Shown: positions 24,535 through 32,711 of the stretch, one piece after another | Layout: each line of letters opens with the position of its first letter | How positions within the stretch are numbered: position 1 is the stretch's first letter | Origin: Deltaproteobacteria bacterium | GTDB lineage: Bacteria; Desulfobacterota; DSM-4660; Desulfatiglandales; Desulfatiglandaceae | Direction of reading: 5' to 3' | Assembly (NCBI GenBank): GCA_021737785.1 | Contig: JAIPDI010000053.1 | Coordinates: forward strand, 1 to 34,141 | Length of the DNA stretch: 34,141 nt | Made by a program: the position numbers and the translations under genes | The notes under the pieces: generated by a model | Databases searched by the model: none | What the model saw: the letters and a program-made list of their open reading frames with translations, nothing else | Told to the model about the DNA's origin: nothing

Positions 24535-25242
24535 ATGAAAGCGCTATGTAGAATTTCGATTGTCCTGATGATTGTGTTGTTGACGGGTCTGCTTGTCCTG
24601 GGGGGAGGCCGGCCGGCCGTGGCCGAGGATGCGAACGACGCGAAGCAGTTGGTTGAAAAGGCCACCATGACGCTTGAAGGCTTTGAAACAGCAGAGACAA
24701 TGGATGCATTTCGTGATCTGATCAAGAAAGCGGAGGGCGTTTTCATCGCCCCACAGGTCCTGAAAGGCGCCTTCATTGTGGGGGCATCCGGTGGGACCGG
24801 GGTGTTTATGGCCCGGGATAGAAATACCCAGAAATGGAACGGTCCAGCCTTCTACACCATCGGTGAGGCAAGTTTCGGCCTTCAAATCGGTGGAACCGCC
24901 TCTGAAGTGGTTCTGCTGGCCATGACCGACCGGGGGGTTAAGGCTTTTATGTCCAGTAGTGTTAAATTGGGTGCCGATGTCGGGGTCGCCGTGGGCCCGG
25001 TCGGGATGGGCGCAGCGGCAGCCACCGCCAACCTTAGTGCGGATATCCTGAGCTTTTCACGCTCTAAAGGCTTGTTTGGCGGTGTTTCCGTGGACGGGGC
25101 GGTGGTCGCGGTTCGCCCCAGTCTGAATGAGGCCTATTACGGCAAGAAGATGGACGTAACGGATATTTTGGTAAAACCCGCTGCCGAGAGTAAAGCGGCC
25201 GCCGGCCTGATCCGGGCGTTGAACAAGGCTGTCGCCAAATAA
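24535..25242 (+). CDS. secreted SYLF-domain (Ysc84-like) lipid-binding protein
   Basis: A 235-residue protein. Residues 1-30 are a signal peptide (basic start, hydrophobic core IVLMIVLLTGLLVLGG, cleavage near PAVAE), so it is exported to the periplasm. The rest is a SYLF domain (DUF500), with KKAEGVFIAPQVLKGAFIVG, GGTGVFMARD, GPAFYTIGEASFGLQIGG, DVGVAVGPVG and 'SRSKGLFGGVSVDGAVV'. SYLF domains bind phosphoinositides in eukaryotes and are thought to bind lipids in bacteria. AAGGAGGG lies 6 bases before the ATG. The gene stands alone and ends in a strong hairpin. The function in bacteria is not established. Confidence 0.9.
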   Translation: MKALCRISIVLMIVLLTGLLVLGGGRPAVAEDANDAKQLVEKATMTLEGFETAETMDAFRDLIKKAEGVFIAPQVLKGAFIVGASGGTGVFMARDRNTQKWNGPAFYTIGEASFGLQIGGTASEVVLLAMTDRGVKAFMSSSVKLGADVGVAVGPVGMGAAAATANLSADILSFSRSKGLFGGVSVDGAVVAVRPSLNEAYYGKKMDVTDILVKPAAESKAAAGLIRALNKAVAK

Positions 25243-25245
25243 CCG

Positions 25246-25285
25246 TTCGGTCCCCAGCCCCTCAGCGGACAGGCTGGGGACCGAA
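25246..25285. terminator. 14-bp perfect hairpin between convergent genes
   Basis: TTCGGTCCCCAGCC (25246-25259) and its exact complement (25272-25285) flank a 12-base loop, 4 bases after the SYLF stop codon. It lies between the SYLF gene and the leftward ligase gene, so it can end both transcripts. No long T-tract follows on either strand. Confidence 0.7.
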
Positions 25286-25382
25286 TGATTAAACAAAATG
25301 TCATTGCTACCCAAAAATTCTCACACAACGCCGCGAAGACAAAGATACTTTTTGTATAGACTTTCAACCAATAATAACGGTT

Positions 25383-27038
25383 CTAACTATCCGAAACGTC
25401 TTTCTCCTTCTCGATCCTGCGCCTTTCTTCGTCCCTTATTTCTCTTCTCAGGAGTTTTCCCACCTTGGATTTGGGGAGCATGTCTCTGAATTCGATGTAC
25501 TGAGGTACCTTATAAGCGGCCAGTCTGTCCCTGCACCATCGTTGAAGTTCGCCCCCGCTGACCCCTCTCACGTCTTCCTTCAACACCACAATACATTTGA
25601 TCCGCTCACCCACCTTCGAATCCGGGACGCCCACCACACACGCACCGATAACGGCCGGATGATCCTGAAGGATGGCCTCGATTTCGGAACAGGAAACCCG
25701 GTACCCCTTGTACTTGATGACATCTGCGCTCCTGTCCACATAGAAAATCTGCCCGTCGCTGTCCACCCGGACATAGTCATTCATCCGATACCAGATGGCG
25801 CCGTCGATCTCCACGTATGCGGCCGCGGTCTCATCGGGTTTGTTCCAGTATGCCTTGGATATGAATTCCGAGGTCACCAGGAGTTCTCCGGAGTCCCCCG
25901 GAGGGACCGGTTCCAAAGTTGCCGGATCCACGATCATGGTCTTTCTGGAGGGGAACGGCAGCCCTACACTCCCCGGAACCGGTTCCCTGTCCAAGGGGCT
26001 CATGGCCGTGAACCCCACCTCTGTGGAGCCGTAGGCCTGATAAATAGGCACATGGAACCGCTCTCTCCATCGGTGAAGCACTTCCATCGGGAGGACATCC
26101 CCGCCGCTCCAGCAGTACTTGAGCGAACTCAAATCAAACAGATCCAGCCTGTCGTTTTCCAGTATCATCCGGTAGAGGGTCGGCGCCCCCAGAAAAAGGG
26201 TCCCTCTATGTCTCTCGATGGCATTTAAAATGGCATCCACCTGAGGGATCGGCATGAGCACGGCGGTATTCCCGCGGGTCAGTACCATGCCCAGAATGAT
26301 GCCTTGGGCCAACTGGTGAAAGAGAGGGTTCACCATGATGAAGACCTCCCTGCCGTCCAGGATGTGTCCCTCTCCCACCTCTCGGATCTCATTGACAAAA
26401 GATACCATGCCCGTGTGCGTGGCGATGCACCCCTTGGGAAAACCGGTGGTCCCGCCGGTGTAAAGGATGTAGCTGAGATGTTCGGCCGGATGGATGTCGT
26501 GTTTCGGCGGGCGTGGAGGATATTTGCGGATAAGCCGTTTGAAGGAAAAGATGTTCTCCCCCTTTTGAATGACGCCGTTGGGCACCTTGTCGAACAAAAA
26601 GCCGAAGGCCCGCTTATAGAGAGGGAGGAGATCCACGTAATTGGTGATGATGACACGCCTGAGACAGGTGTCGGGGAAGACCTCCTGAATGTACCGGAAG
26701 TTGGTGTCCTGGCAGAGGACGGTCTCGGCCCCGGCGTCATTAATGAGGTACCGTATTTCGTGCGGGGTGTAGATGGGGGAGACCGGGACCGGTACGGCCC
26801 CGATCAGCTGGGCCCCGAAATACCCGATGAGAAACTGCGGGCAGTTGGGGAGATAGATCATCACCTTGTCATTGTCGTGGACCCCCAGATCGTACAACGC
26901 AGCGGCAAACCGGTCGATGAGTTCCCGCAGCCTGCGATACGAGAACCTCTCCCCGAGATAAATGAGGGCGATCCTGTCAGGGTAGGTATCGCACGCCCTG
27001 TGAAATGCGGAAATGACCGTTTCATTGGCTGCTGTCAT
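25383..27038 (-). CDS. acyl-CoA synthetase (AMP-forming ligase)
   Basis: A 551-residue member of the ANL superfamily, full length. The ATP-binding loop LYTGGTTGFPKG is at 192-203, YGSTEVG at 336-342, and the hinge/ADP region near YRMNDYVRVDSDGQIFYVDR and KYKGYRVS. The C-terminal catalytic lysine is in PKSKVGKLLRRE. It activates a carboxylic acid as acyl-AMP and then acyl-CoA. It is the last gene of the liv operon, 18 bases after livF, which suggests it activates the acid imported by that transporter. Substrate cannot be read from sequence; medium/long-chain or aromatic acids are usual for relatives. An AGGGGC stretch precedes the ATG. Confidence 0.93.
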   Translation of the reverse strand: MTAANETVISAFHRACDTYPDRIALIYLGERFSYRRLRELIDRFAAALYDLGVHDNDKVMIYLPNCPQFLIGYFGAQLIGAVPVPVSPIYTPHEIRYLINDAGAETVLCQDTNFRYIQEVFPDTCLRRVIITNYVDLLPLYKRAFGFLFDKVPNGVIQKGENIFSFKRLIRKYPPRPPKHDIHPAEHLSYILYTGGTTGFPKGCIATHTGMVSFVNEIREVGEGHILDGREVFIMVNPLFHQLAQGIILGMVLTRGNTAVLMPIPQVDAILNAIERHRGTLFLGAPTLYRMILENDRLDLFDLSSLKYCWSGGDVLPMEVLHRWRERFHVPIYQAYGSTEVGFTAMSPLDREPVPGSVGLPFPSRKTMIVDPATLEPVPPGDSGELLVTSEFISKAYWNKPDETAAAYVEIDGAIWYRMNDYVRVDSDGQIFYVDRSADVIKYKGYRVSCSEIEAILQDHPAVIGACVVGVPDSKVGERIKCIVVLKEDVRGVSGGELQRWCRDRLAAYKVPQYIEFRDMLPKSKVGKLLRREIRDEERRRIEKEKDVSDS

Positions 27039-27056
27039 ATTTGCCCCTGCGCCTTG

Positions 27057-27809
27057 CTACATCCCGAAGTAGGCCGATTTTACATCCGGATTATCCATCA
27101 GATCTTCAGAGGTCCCTTCCAGAACCACTCCGCCGTTTTCAAGCACATAGCCGTGATGGATGATCGGGAGGATCGGCCTGGCATACTGCTCGGTAATCAA
27201 CACGGTGATCCCTGTTTCCTGATTGATGGTTTCGATGGCCTCTGTGAGCATCTCCTCCATGGTGGGGCTCAGCCCGAGCAGGGGCTCATCCAGCAGGAGC
27301 ATCGTGGGTTGGGCCATGAGGGCCCTCCCGATGGCGAGCATCTGCTGTTCACCGCCGCTCAGAAACCCTCCCTCCCTTCTCTTGAGCTTGACGAGGGCCG
27401 GAAACAGGGTAAAAACATAGTCGAGCGTCTTCTTTGCCTGGGCCTTGGTTGCCAGGATCCCGCCGATTTTCAGATTTTCCATGACGCTGCTTTCCTGAAA
27501 GATCCGCCTCCGCTCCGGACAGAGGACAATCCCGTTCCTGGCCCTCTTGCTGGGCTCCATGTCGATAATGTCAACCCCGTCGTACAGGATGTTCCCCAGG
27601 ACGGTAATCCGTTCCCCGCCCCGCATCCGCGCCTTCTTCTGCACATCCAGAATGATCCCTGAAATGGTGTACATGAGGGTGGATTTGCCGGCGCTGTTGG
27701 CCCCGAATCCGCCGGTGACCTCCCCCTTCACACACGTCATGTTCACATTGTTGATGGCGATGGCGTTTTCGTAAAACACCATGAGATCCCTGATTTCCAG
27801 CAGCGTCAT
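27057..27809 (-). CDS. livF: branched-chain amino acid type ABC transporter ATPase LivF
   Basis: A 250-residue ABC ATPase of the LivF group. It has Walker A GANSAGKST (36-44), signature LSGGEQQMLAIGRAL, Walker B MLLLDEPLLGLSP and 'ITVLITEQYARPILPI' with the switch region. LivF and LivG together power the LivH/LivM channel in the inner membrane. The gene starts within the last codons of livG (ATGA overlap, 27806-27809). Walker A carries Asn-Ser where most members have Asn-Gly, a mild change that keeps the invariant Gly-Lys-Ser/Thr. An insert 'QKKARMRGGERITVLGNILY' at about 56-75 makes the N-terminal lobe slightly longer than usual. Confidence 0.93.
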   Translation of the reverse strand: MTLLEIRDLMVFYENAIAINNVNMTCVKGEVTGGFGANSAGKSTLMYTISGIILDVQKKARMRGGERITVLGNILYDGVDIIDMEPSKRARNGIVLCPERRRIFQESSVMENLKIGGILATKAQAKKTLDYVFTLFPALVKLKRREGGFLSGGEQQMLAIGRALMAQPTMLLLDEPLLGLSPTMEEMLTEAIETINQETGITVLITEQYARPILPIIHHGYVLENGGVVLEGTSEDLMDNPDVKSAYFGM

Positions 27810-28624
27810 TTCCGTTTCCCTGTTCCCAGGTAGGCGGCCTTCACCGCTTCCTGCGCCATTACCTCTTCCGGGACCCCCTCAGCAATCTTCTGACCGAAAT
27901 TGATGACCATCACCCTGTCGGCCAGTCGGAAGAGTTCTCTCAGGCGGTGTTCAATCATCATGATGGTGATCCCCTCCATCTGCAGTTTTTCAAGGAGCGG
28001 GATCATGCTCGCGATCTCGGACATGCTCAACCCGGAGAAGACCTCATCGCACAGGATGACTTCGGGTTTAAGGGCCATGCACCGCGCCAGCTCGAGTCGC
28101 TTCAGATAGCCCAAAGGAAGGGACCCGGCGGTCTTGTAAGGGACCCGGGCATCTCGTTCAAAGCCGATCTCTTCCAGGATATCGATGGCCACGGAGTCCT
28201 TGTCCCCTAATTTTCCCGCCCTGGTTCGTCGAACACGGGGGGAATTGAGGGGAACAATAAGATTTTTAAATGCAGGCAGGCTGTGATACGGCCGCATCAC
28301 CTGAAAGGTCCGTGCCAGGCCGAGATTGGCGATCTTGTGGGGCTGAAGACCCCTTATATTTTTCCCCTTGAACATAATCGTGCCCGTATCCGGCCTGACG
28401 AAACCGGTGATGAGATTGATCAAGGTGGTCTTGCCCGCCCCGTTGGGCCCGATAATCCCTAAGATCTCGCCTCTGAAGAGGGTAAACTCCACGCCCAACA
28501 CCGCCTGAACCCCGCCGAACGCCTTGCCCAGCCCGTTGACCTGGAGGATCGGCCCACTGTCCGGGTCCCCGTTCCCCGAATTCTCAGTCCGTACCGAATC
28601 TATGCGTTTTTCTGAATACACCAT
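27806..28624 (-). CDS. livG: branched-chain amino acid type ABC transporter ATPase LivG
   Basis: A 272-residue ABC ATPase of the LivG group. It has Walker A GPNGAGKTT (59-67), the LivG-style signature LPLGYLKRLELARCMAL, Walker B EVILCDEVFSGLS, and 'ITIMMIEHRLRELFRLADRV' with the switch histidine. The canonical fold begins near residue 26 (ILQVNGLGKAFGG). The first 25 residues are a non-conserved extension encoded from a poorly ribosome-bound ATG, so the true start may be slightly downstream at a non-ATG codon. It overlaps livF by 4 bases. The 97-base gap to livM contains a CTGGATG-type tandem repeat. Confidence 0.93.
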   Translation of the reverse strand: MVYSEKRIDSVRTENSGNGDPDSGPILQVNGLGKAFGGVQAVLGVEFTLFRGEILGIIGPNGAGKTTLINLITGFVRPDTGTIMFKGKNIRGLQPHKIANLGLARTFQVMRPYHSLPAFKNLIVPLNSPRVRRTRAGKLGDKDSVAIDILEEIGFERDARVPYKTAGSLPLGYLKRLELARCMALKPEVILCDEVFSGLSMSEIASMIPLLEKLQMEGITIMMIEHRLRELFRLADRVMVINFGQKIAEGVPEEVMAQEAVKAAYLGTGKRK

Positions 28625-28691
28625 TCAGCATCCAGTTGAAAAAAGGCCTTGGGCGTTAGGCAAAAGGCGCAAGGCCCGACGTATAAGGGTT

Positions 28692-28721
28692 TCATCCATT
28701 ATCCAGTATCCAGCATCCAGC
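28692..28721 (-). repeat. CTGGATG/CTGGATA tandem repeat in the livM-livG gap
   Basis: Read leftward, the stretch repeats a 7-base unit (CTGGATG, CTGGATA, CTGGATA, ATGGATG). It abuts the livM stop codon. The same word pattern, in the opposite strand, is at 34068-34094 after the glycerate kinase gene. A further single CTGGATGCTG lies at the livG start. Confidence 0.75.
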
Positions 28722-29732
28722 CTACACATCTTCCCAGCGCTCGAACTGGTGATATTTCCGCTCGAGGTAGTTCATCAATCCTTCGGGCTTATAGAGAATA
28801 AATCCGATGAGGACCACACAGTAGAGGACCACCCGGAGCTGCCCGAATCCGCGGAGGGCCTCGGACATGGGGGTCAGGATAATGGCCCCGATGACCGGGC
28901 CCACCAGGGTCCCCATCCCTCCCATGACGGTTGCTGCAATGGGGAGGATGGAGAAGTCCATGGCAAACAGAGAGAGGCCCAGCCACCCGTACAGATGGCT
29001 CAGATAGGCCCCGGCAAAGGAACCGATAAGGGACGCAATGAAGACCGCCTTGATCCGGTAGGCGGTGATGCTGATACCCGATGCCCGGACCGCCTGGTCG
29101 TTGTCCTTGATCCCCCGGAAGATGAGACCGATATCCTCATTGACCAGCCTCCTGACGGCGAAGAGGGCCACGATGATCGCCCCGATGATCAGGTACTGCT
29201 CCATCCATATATTGGGAAGGGTGTCCAGGGCGCTGATCCCCTCGGTGCTCCCGAAGAGACCGAGCGCAATAATGATGTAGACCGAAAAGAGGGGGAGCAT
29301 GAAACTGACAATGGCAAAGTAGATCCCCCGCAATCGCAGGCAGGGGATCAGGACCAGGGTGCTCATGATCGCCCCGGCCACTGTGGCGATCGGTATAGTC
29401 ACCAGGATGGGCCATTCAAAATAGGCGTTCAGGACCCCGGATGTGTATCCGCCGAAGCCGATGAACATGGCCCCTCCAAGGCAGACCAGGCCCACATATT
29501 CGGCCAGGAAGTCAAAGCTGAGGGCCAGCAGGGCATAGATGCCCGCTGCACAGAGGACCCGTTGCCAGTACATATCCAGTGTGAGCGGGGCAATCAGGAG
29601 ACCTGCGATTAACAGGAGCCTCGGCATGGCCAGATACCCCATCTCACGCCACGAGGAGACGGCATAAAGGCCCTCGCACCTCACCTTGATGCTCCGGTCC
29701 AGCCGCTTCTTGCGCCTTCCTTTTTCAGCCAC
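28722..29732 (-). CDS. livM: branched-chain amino acid type ABC permease LivM
   Basis: A 336-residue polytopic membrane protein with a basic cytoplasmic N-terminus (AEKGRRKKRLDRSIK) and about eight to ten hydrophobic segments. Family motifs are 'ALLALSFDFLAEYVGLVCLG' (about 90-109), the cytoplasmic EAA-like loop 'FRGIKDNDQAVRASGI', and 'MGGMGTLVGPVIGAI' near 275. It forms the inner-membrane channel with LivH. The start is GTG at 29732, directly after the livH stop codon with no gap, and its GGAGGAG ribosome-binding site lies inside the livH 3' end, so translation is coupled. Confidence 0.92.
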   Translation of the reverse strand: MAEKGRRKKRLDRSIKVRCEGLYAVSSWREMGYLAMPRLLLIAGLLIAPLTLDMYWQRVLCAAGIYALLALSFDFLAEYVGLVCLGGAMFIGFGGYTSGVLNAYFEWPILVTIPIATVAGAIMSTLVLIPCLRLRGIYFAIVSFMLPLFSVYIIIALGLFGSTEGISALDTLPNIWMEQYLIIGAIIVALFAVRRLVNEDIGLIFRGIKDNDQAVRASGISITAYRIKAVFIASLIGSFAGAYLSHLYGWLGLSLFAMDFSILPIAATVMGGMGTLVGPVIGAIILTPMSEALRGFGQLRVVLYCVVLIGFILYKPEGLMNYLERKYHQFERWEDV

Positions 29733-30617
29733 TTAGACCCGCTCCTCCAGTTCTTTCTGTTTTCCCATGAGTCCCGAGGGCTTGATCAGAAGGATCAGGA
29801 TAATCGTTCCCACCAACACCACATTCTCCCACAGTGCCCCGAAGATCGCCGTACTGGTAATCATGGAAAAACCCAGGACAAATGATGCCAGGATAGTGCC
29901 CGCCCAGCTTCCCAGACCCCCGATGATGCAGACCGCCAACGCATAGACCAGGACCCGATACCCCTGTTCCGCGGCAATATTCCCCAAAGGGAGAATCAAA
30001 ACAGCGGCCAGCCCGGCCAGGGCGGACCCGATGGAGAGGGATATCATGGCCGTGCGATCGGAGTTGACCCCCAGCATCATCGCGGCCTGCTCGTCCTGGG
30101 CAATGGCCCTGAGGGACAGACCGGTCTTGGTATGATGGGTAAAAAGCCATACCAGCGTCAGTATCGCCACACCGGCGCCGATAATAATCACGCGCTGGTA
30201 ATCCAGTAATACGCCGAGCACATTGATCTTGCCGTCCACAAAGGGTTTCAGGACATAAAACGGTCCGATGAAGCCTTTGAACCCGGCGATCCCCTGCATG
30301 CGCAGGCCTTCCAGTATGATCAGGCTGACCGCAAAAGAGGCGATGATCTCAGAGGTGGGCATTCCCCTCAGGCGGATGAGGATAAATCGATAGATGATCA
30401 GGCCGACCACTGAAGCGATAATGATGGAGAAAAGGATGGAAACGCCGTAGCTGAGGTTCAGATCATTGATGAAGCTCCACGTCAAAAAGCCCACCAGGAC
30501 GTATAGGGAGCCGTGGGCGAAGTTGGGTATCCGGCTGACGCCATAGACCAGGGTAAATCCCACAGCGATCAGGGCGAATACGATGCTGTTAACCGTGCCG
30601 TAGATCAGGATGTCCAT
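29733..30617 (-). CDS. livH: branched-chain amino acid type ABC permease LivH
   Basis: A 294-residue polytopic inner-membrane protein, of usual length. LivH hallmarks are 'GTVNSIVFALIAVGFTLVYG' (7-26), 'IPNFAHGSLYVLVGFLTW' (30-47), the cytoplasmic loop 'GLSLRAIAQDEQAAMMLGVN' and 'GGLGSWAGTILASFVLGF'. It pairs with LivM. The ATG at 30617 has only a weak ribosome-binding sequence. Upstream, in the gap to livK, is a strong hairpin, which is typical where the binding-protein gene is made in excess over the membrane components. Confidence 0.93.
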   Translation of the reverse strand: MDILIYGTVNSIVFALIAVGFTLVYGVSRIPNFAHGSLYVLVGFLTWSFINDLNLSYGVSILFSIIIASVVGLIIYRFILIRLRGMPTSEIIASFAVSLIILEGLRMQGIAGFKGFIGPFYVLKPFVDGKINVLGVLLDYQRVIIIGAGVAILTLVWLFTHHTKTGLSLRAIAQDEQAAMMLGVNSDRTAMISLSIGSALAGLAAVLILPLGNIAAEQGYRVLVYALAVCIIGGLGSWAGTILASFVLGFSMITSTAIFGALWENVVLVGTIILILLIKPSGLMGKQKELEERV

Positions 30618-30649
30618 ATGGCAAGTGGGCTAAAGGGACCAAAGTTGAC

Positions 30650-30679
30650 GCACGCCCCGCTCCCTTGGAGGGGGCGTGC
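30650..30679 (-). terminator. hairpin between livK and livH, likely attenuator or RNA stabiliser
   Basis: GCACGCCCC (30650-30658) pairs with GGGGCGTGC (30671-30679), extended after a one-base bulge by CTCC/GGAG around a 3-base loop. There is no T-tract, so it probably causes partial termination or protects the livK message from 3' decay, favouring excess binding protein. Confidence 0.5.
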
Positions 30680-30702
30680 CGGCTGATGACAGGCTGTCCC
30701 CT

Positions 30703-31983
30703 CTATTTCTTCAGCCAGGGGGGCATCTGGATGGTGCCGGTGGCGGCGACCTCCGGAAAAATACATACCCGCTGGCCGTCCTGCCACTGGACCCAGCATC
30801 CCAGGACGCTGGTCTTGGGGTCGTAGCCGTAGATGATCTGGTGGTTTTCATCAAAACGGATGGTCCCTCTTACCGATGGGAGGTTGGTCTTCTCAATAGC
30901 TGCGATCAGGGCGTCTTTGTCCAGGGTCCCTGCCCGCTCAATGGCGTCTTTCAACACATATAGCGCCTCGTAGGCGCTGACGCACCCGGTGCTTCGAGGG
31001 GGAACGCCCCATCTTTTTTCAAAGGCCTCATAAAACGGTTTGGCCAGCGGTGTGGCATCCGTGGGAACATTGCCCGTCTCAGAAAGGGTGACAATGGTAT
31101 AGGCGCCCTTTCCGTTGGTGGCCTTCCAAAAACCCGGGTCTTCAGCCGCACCGATAAACCCGATGGGGAGGGCCGGCACCTCCATATCGGCCCACTGCTT
31201 CAGAAGGATGGAACTTTCAGGCGAGTAGGCCCATATAAACAGCACCTGGGCCCCCGACTTCTTACAGTCGTTCAGGGCCACCGAGTAGTCCGTAGTGCCG
31301 ATGGGGTGCTTGTCCGATCCCACGATCTCCCAGCCTCCCTTCGTGGCCAGCTTTTCCACGATCCCTGCGGCCTTGCGGCACATGAGGCTGTCGTCAATGG
31401 AGATAAACATCTTGTTGAATCCGTGTTCCTTCTTGATCTTGGCCAGTAGATCGAGGGCCTCTTTGATATACCACTTGACGCTCCCGCTCTCCCGAAAGCT
31501 ATATCTGTACTTCTCCGGATTTTTGGCAACCTTCTGATCCCAGCTCGGGGTGTAGCAGCCGATGCTCACGATATCGACGGTTTTATACCGGGCATAAAGA
31601 TCCATGGCCGCCATCCCGCATTCAGACATGCAGGGGCCTCCGACAATGACATCGGACTTTTTCTGAAGGATCAGCTTTTCGATGGCCAGGAGGACCTCGC
31701 TGGTGGGCACGCCCGGTTCTTCATCGCGGTCGTCAATGATCTCCAGTTTGAGGGGCCGCATGACCCCTCCGACGTTAACCCCGCCGGCCGCATTGATCTG
31801 TTCTGCAGCCAGGATCATGCCCCGCTCACCGTTCTGGCCGTATGCGCTGGCCCGCGGGACCGGCGCCCCCACGATAATCGGATCTCCCTGTTTCGCGGCC
31901 CAGGCAGTGCTCGCGCCCCCCATACCGATAATGACACCCCCCAAAAGTAGCACCAGAAAAGCACGGACCAGTCTGTTCTCCAT
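30703..31983 (-). CDS. livK: LivK-type periplasmic substrate-binding protein
   Basis: A 426-residue type I periplasmic binding protein. Residues 1-30 are a signal peptide (basic start, core AFLVLLLGGVIIGMGG, cleavage near TAWA/A). The mature N-terminus IIVGAPVPRASAYGQNGERG (36-55) and ILAAEQINAAGGVNVGG are typical of the LivJ/LivK family. ATG 31983 is fixed by AAGGAGG just upstream, although the frame is open to 32052. It is the first gene of the operon. Relatives bind branched-chain amino acids, but also amides, urea or aromatic acids. Together with the terminal acyl-CoA ligase this one may bind a carboxylate. At 426 residues it is somewhat longer than classical LivK. Confidence 0.92.
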   Translation of the reverse strand: MENRLVRAFLVLLLGGVIIGMGGASTAWAAKQGDPIIVGAPVPRASAYGQNGERGMILAAEQINAAGGVNVGGVMRPLKLEIIDDRDEEPGVPTSEVLLAIEKLILQKKSDVIVGGPCMSECGMAAMDLYARYKTVDIVSIGCYTPSWDQKVAKNPEKYRYSFRESGSVKWYIKEALDLLAKIKKEHGFNKMFISIDDSLMCRKAAGIVEKLATKGGWEIVGSDKHPIGTTDYSVALNDCKKSGAQVLFIWAYSPESSILLKQWADMEVPALPIGFIGAAEDPGFWKATNGKGAYTIVTLSETGNVPTDATPLAKPFYEAFEKRWGVPPRSTGCVSAYEALYVLKDAIERAGTLDKDALIAAIEKTNLPSVRGTIRFDENHQIIYGYDPKTSVLGCWVQWQDGQRVCIFPEVAATGTIQMPPWLKK

Positions 31984-32143
31984 GATCGCCTCCTTACTTA
32001 GGGTTAACTGCTGTCCAAGCCGACCGCGGGAGTCCACCCGCGTCCTAACCATGCATCCGGGGAATCGTCCGAATCCTCCAAATTTAGGCCCTTAGTTTGT
32101 AACTTCTCTGCACCATGCGGAGAAGCTGGTGCCTTATGGGTAA

Positions 32144-32362
32144 GCGCGTGGGGGTCTCTTTCCAAGAGCTGCATTAAAATGGATACACACCGCTCGGCGG
32201 CCGCCCCAGGGCTTTGAATACCTGTTATGAAAAGGCAGCAGGAACGACCGTTGTATGAAAGCCTGTTCTTGGGGCTGTAACGCGCCGCAGTTTAGAGCCC
32301 TGCTGCCGTTCCCACGAGCTGTTGCAGGTTTTTGCAGCTCTTGGAAAGAGACCCCCACGCGC
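32144..32362. repeat. large inverted-repeat element with 30-bp perfect arms
   Basis: The arm at 32144-32173 is exactly complementary to 32333-32362. Nested inside are CAGGGCT (32207-32213) and AGCCCTG (32296-32302). No transposase is present between the arms (about 160 bases). Next to it, at 32398-32427, is the second copy of the 30-nt palindromic repeat. This looks like a MITE-type element or composite intergenic repeat in the 728-base gap between livK and the glycerate kinase gene. It might also fold as one long RNA hairpin. Confidence 0.7.
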
Positions 32363-32397
32363 GCTCGGAAAATTTCCGGGATTTGCTCCAATACCTT

Positions 32398-32427
32398 TTT
32401 GGTTGCGGCCGTCAGGCCGCCTTGGGA
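32398..32427 (+). repeat. 30-nt palindromic dispersed repeat, copy 2
   Basis: Matches 111-140 at 29 of 30 bases in the same orientation, with the same GCGGCC / GGCCGC hairpin and a loop differing by one base (GTCA against GTTA). It is non-coding here, 285 bases upstream of the glycerate kinase gene. Confidence 0.75.
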
Positions 32428-32478
32428 ATGTGTATACCATATGAAAAGATCAATCAAGAATAAAGTTTAAAGAAACTG

Positions 32479-32519
32479 CCATGTGGGCAGGGTCGGAGCC
32501 CTGTTTGCCGTCCACATGG
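32479..32519 (+). promoter_or_regulatory. nested hairpin upstream of the glycerate kinase gene
   Basis: CCATGTGG (32479-32486) pairs with CCACATGG (32512-32519), and inside CAGGG (32488-32492) pairs with CCCTG (32499-32503). The structure lies about 190 bases before the kinase start and could be part of a structured leader or of the repeat-rich intergenic element. No known riboswitch consensus was recognised. Confidence 0.3.
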
Positions 32520-32711
32520 ATAGTGTCCGAGGCGCTTCATGTTGACTTGGAGTGGTCAAGCATTCTATCATGATGCCGATCGGGACAGGGAGCGGAGACC
32601 GGTAATCCTGTGTATGGCTAAGATCTCCGTCTCTTTATGACCCGGCATAAGCCCTTTTCGGTTCCGGCTTGCCGGGCCGTGCACTCCTGGAGATTTGAGA
32701 AAGGATAGGAC

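Noticed and set aside
26304-27662. 452-codon rightward open frame opposite the acyl-CoA ligase and livF
   Set aside because: It is an antisense shadow of two clearly conserved genes with all their motifs; its own translation is low in hydrophobic order and has no family motif or ribosome-binding site.
28524-29612. 362-codon rightward open frame opposite livM
   Set aside because: Very rich in Asp, Gly, Pro and His from the antisense of membrane-segment codons; livM on the other strand explains the sequence.
32134-32457. 107-codon leftward frame across the inverted repeat
   Set aside because: It spans both arms of the inverted repeat and the palindromic repeat; the translation reflects repeat sequence and has no ribosome-binding site.
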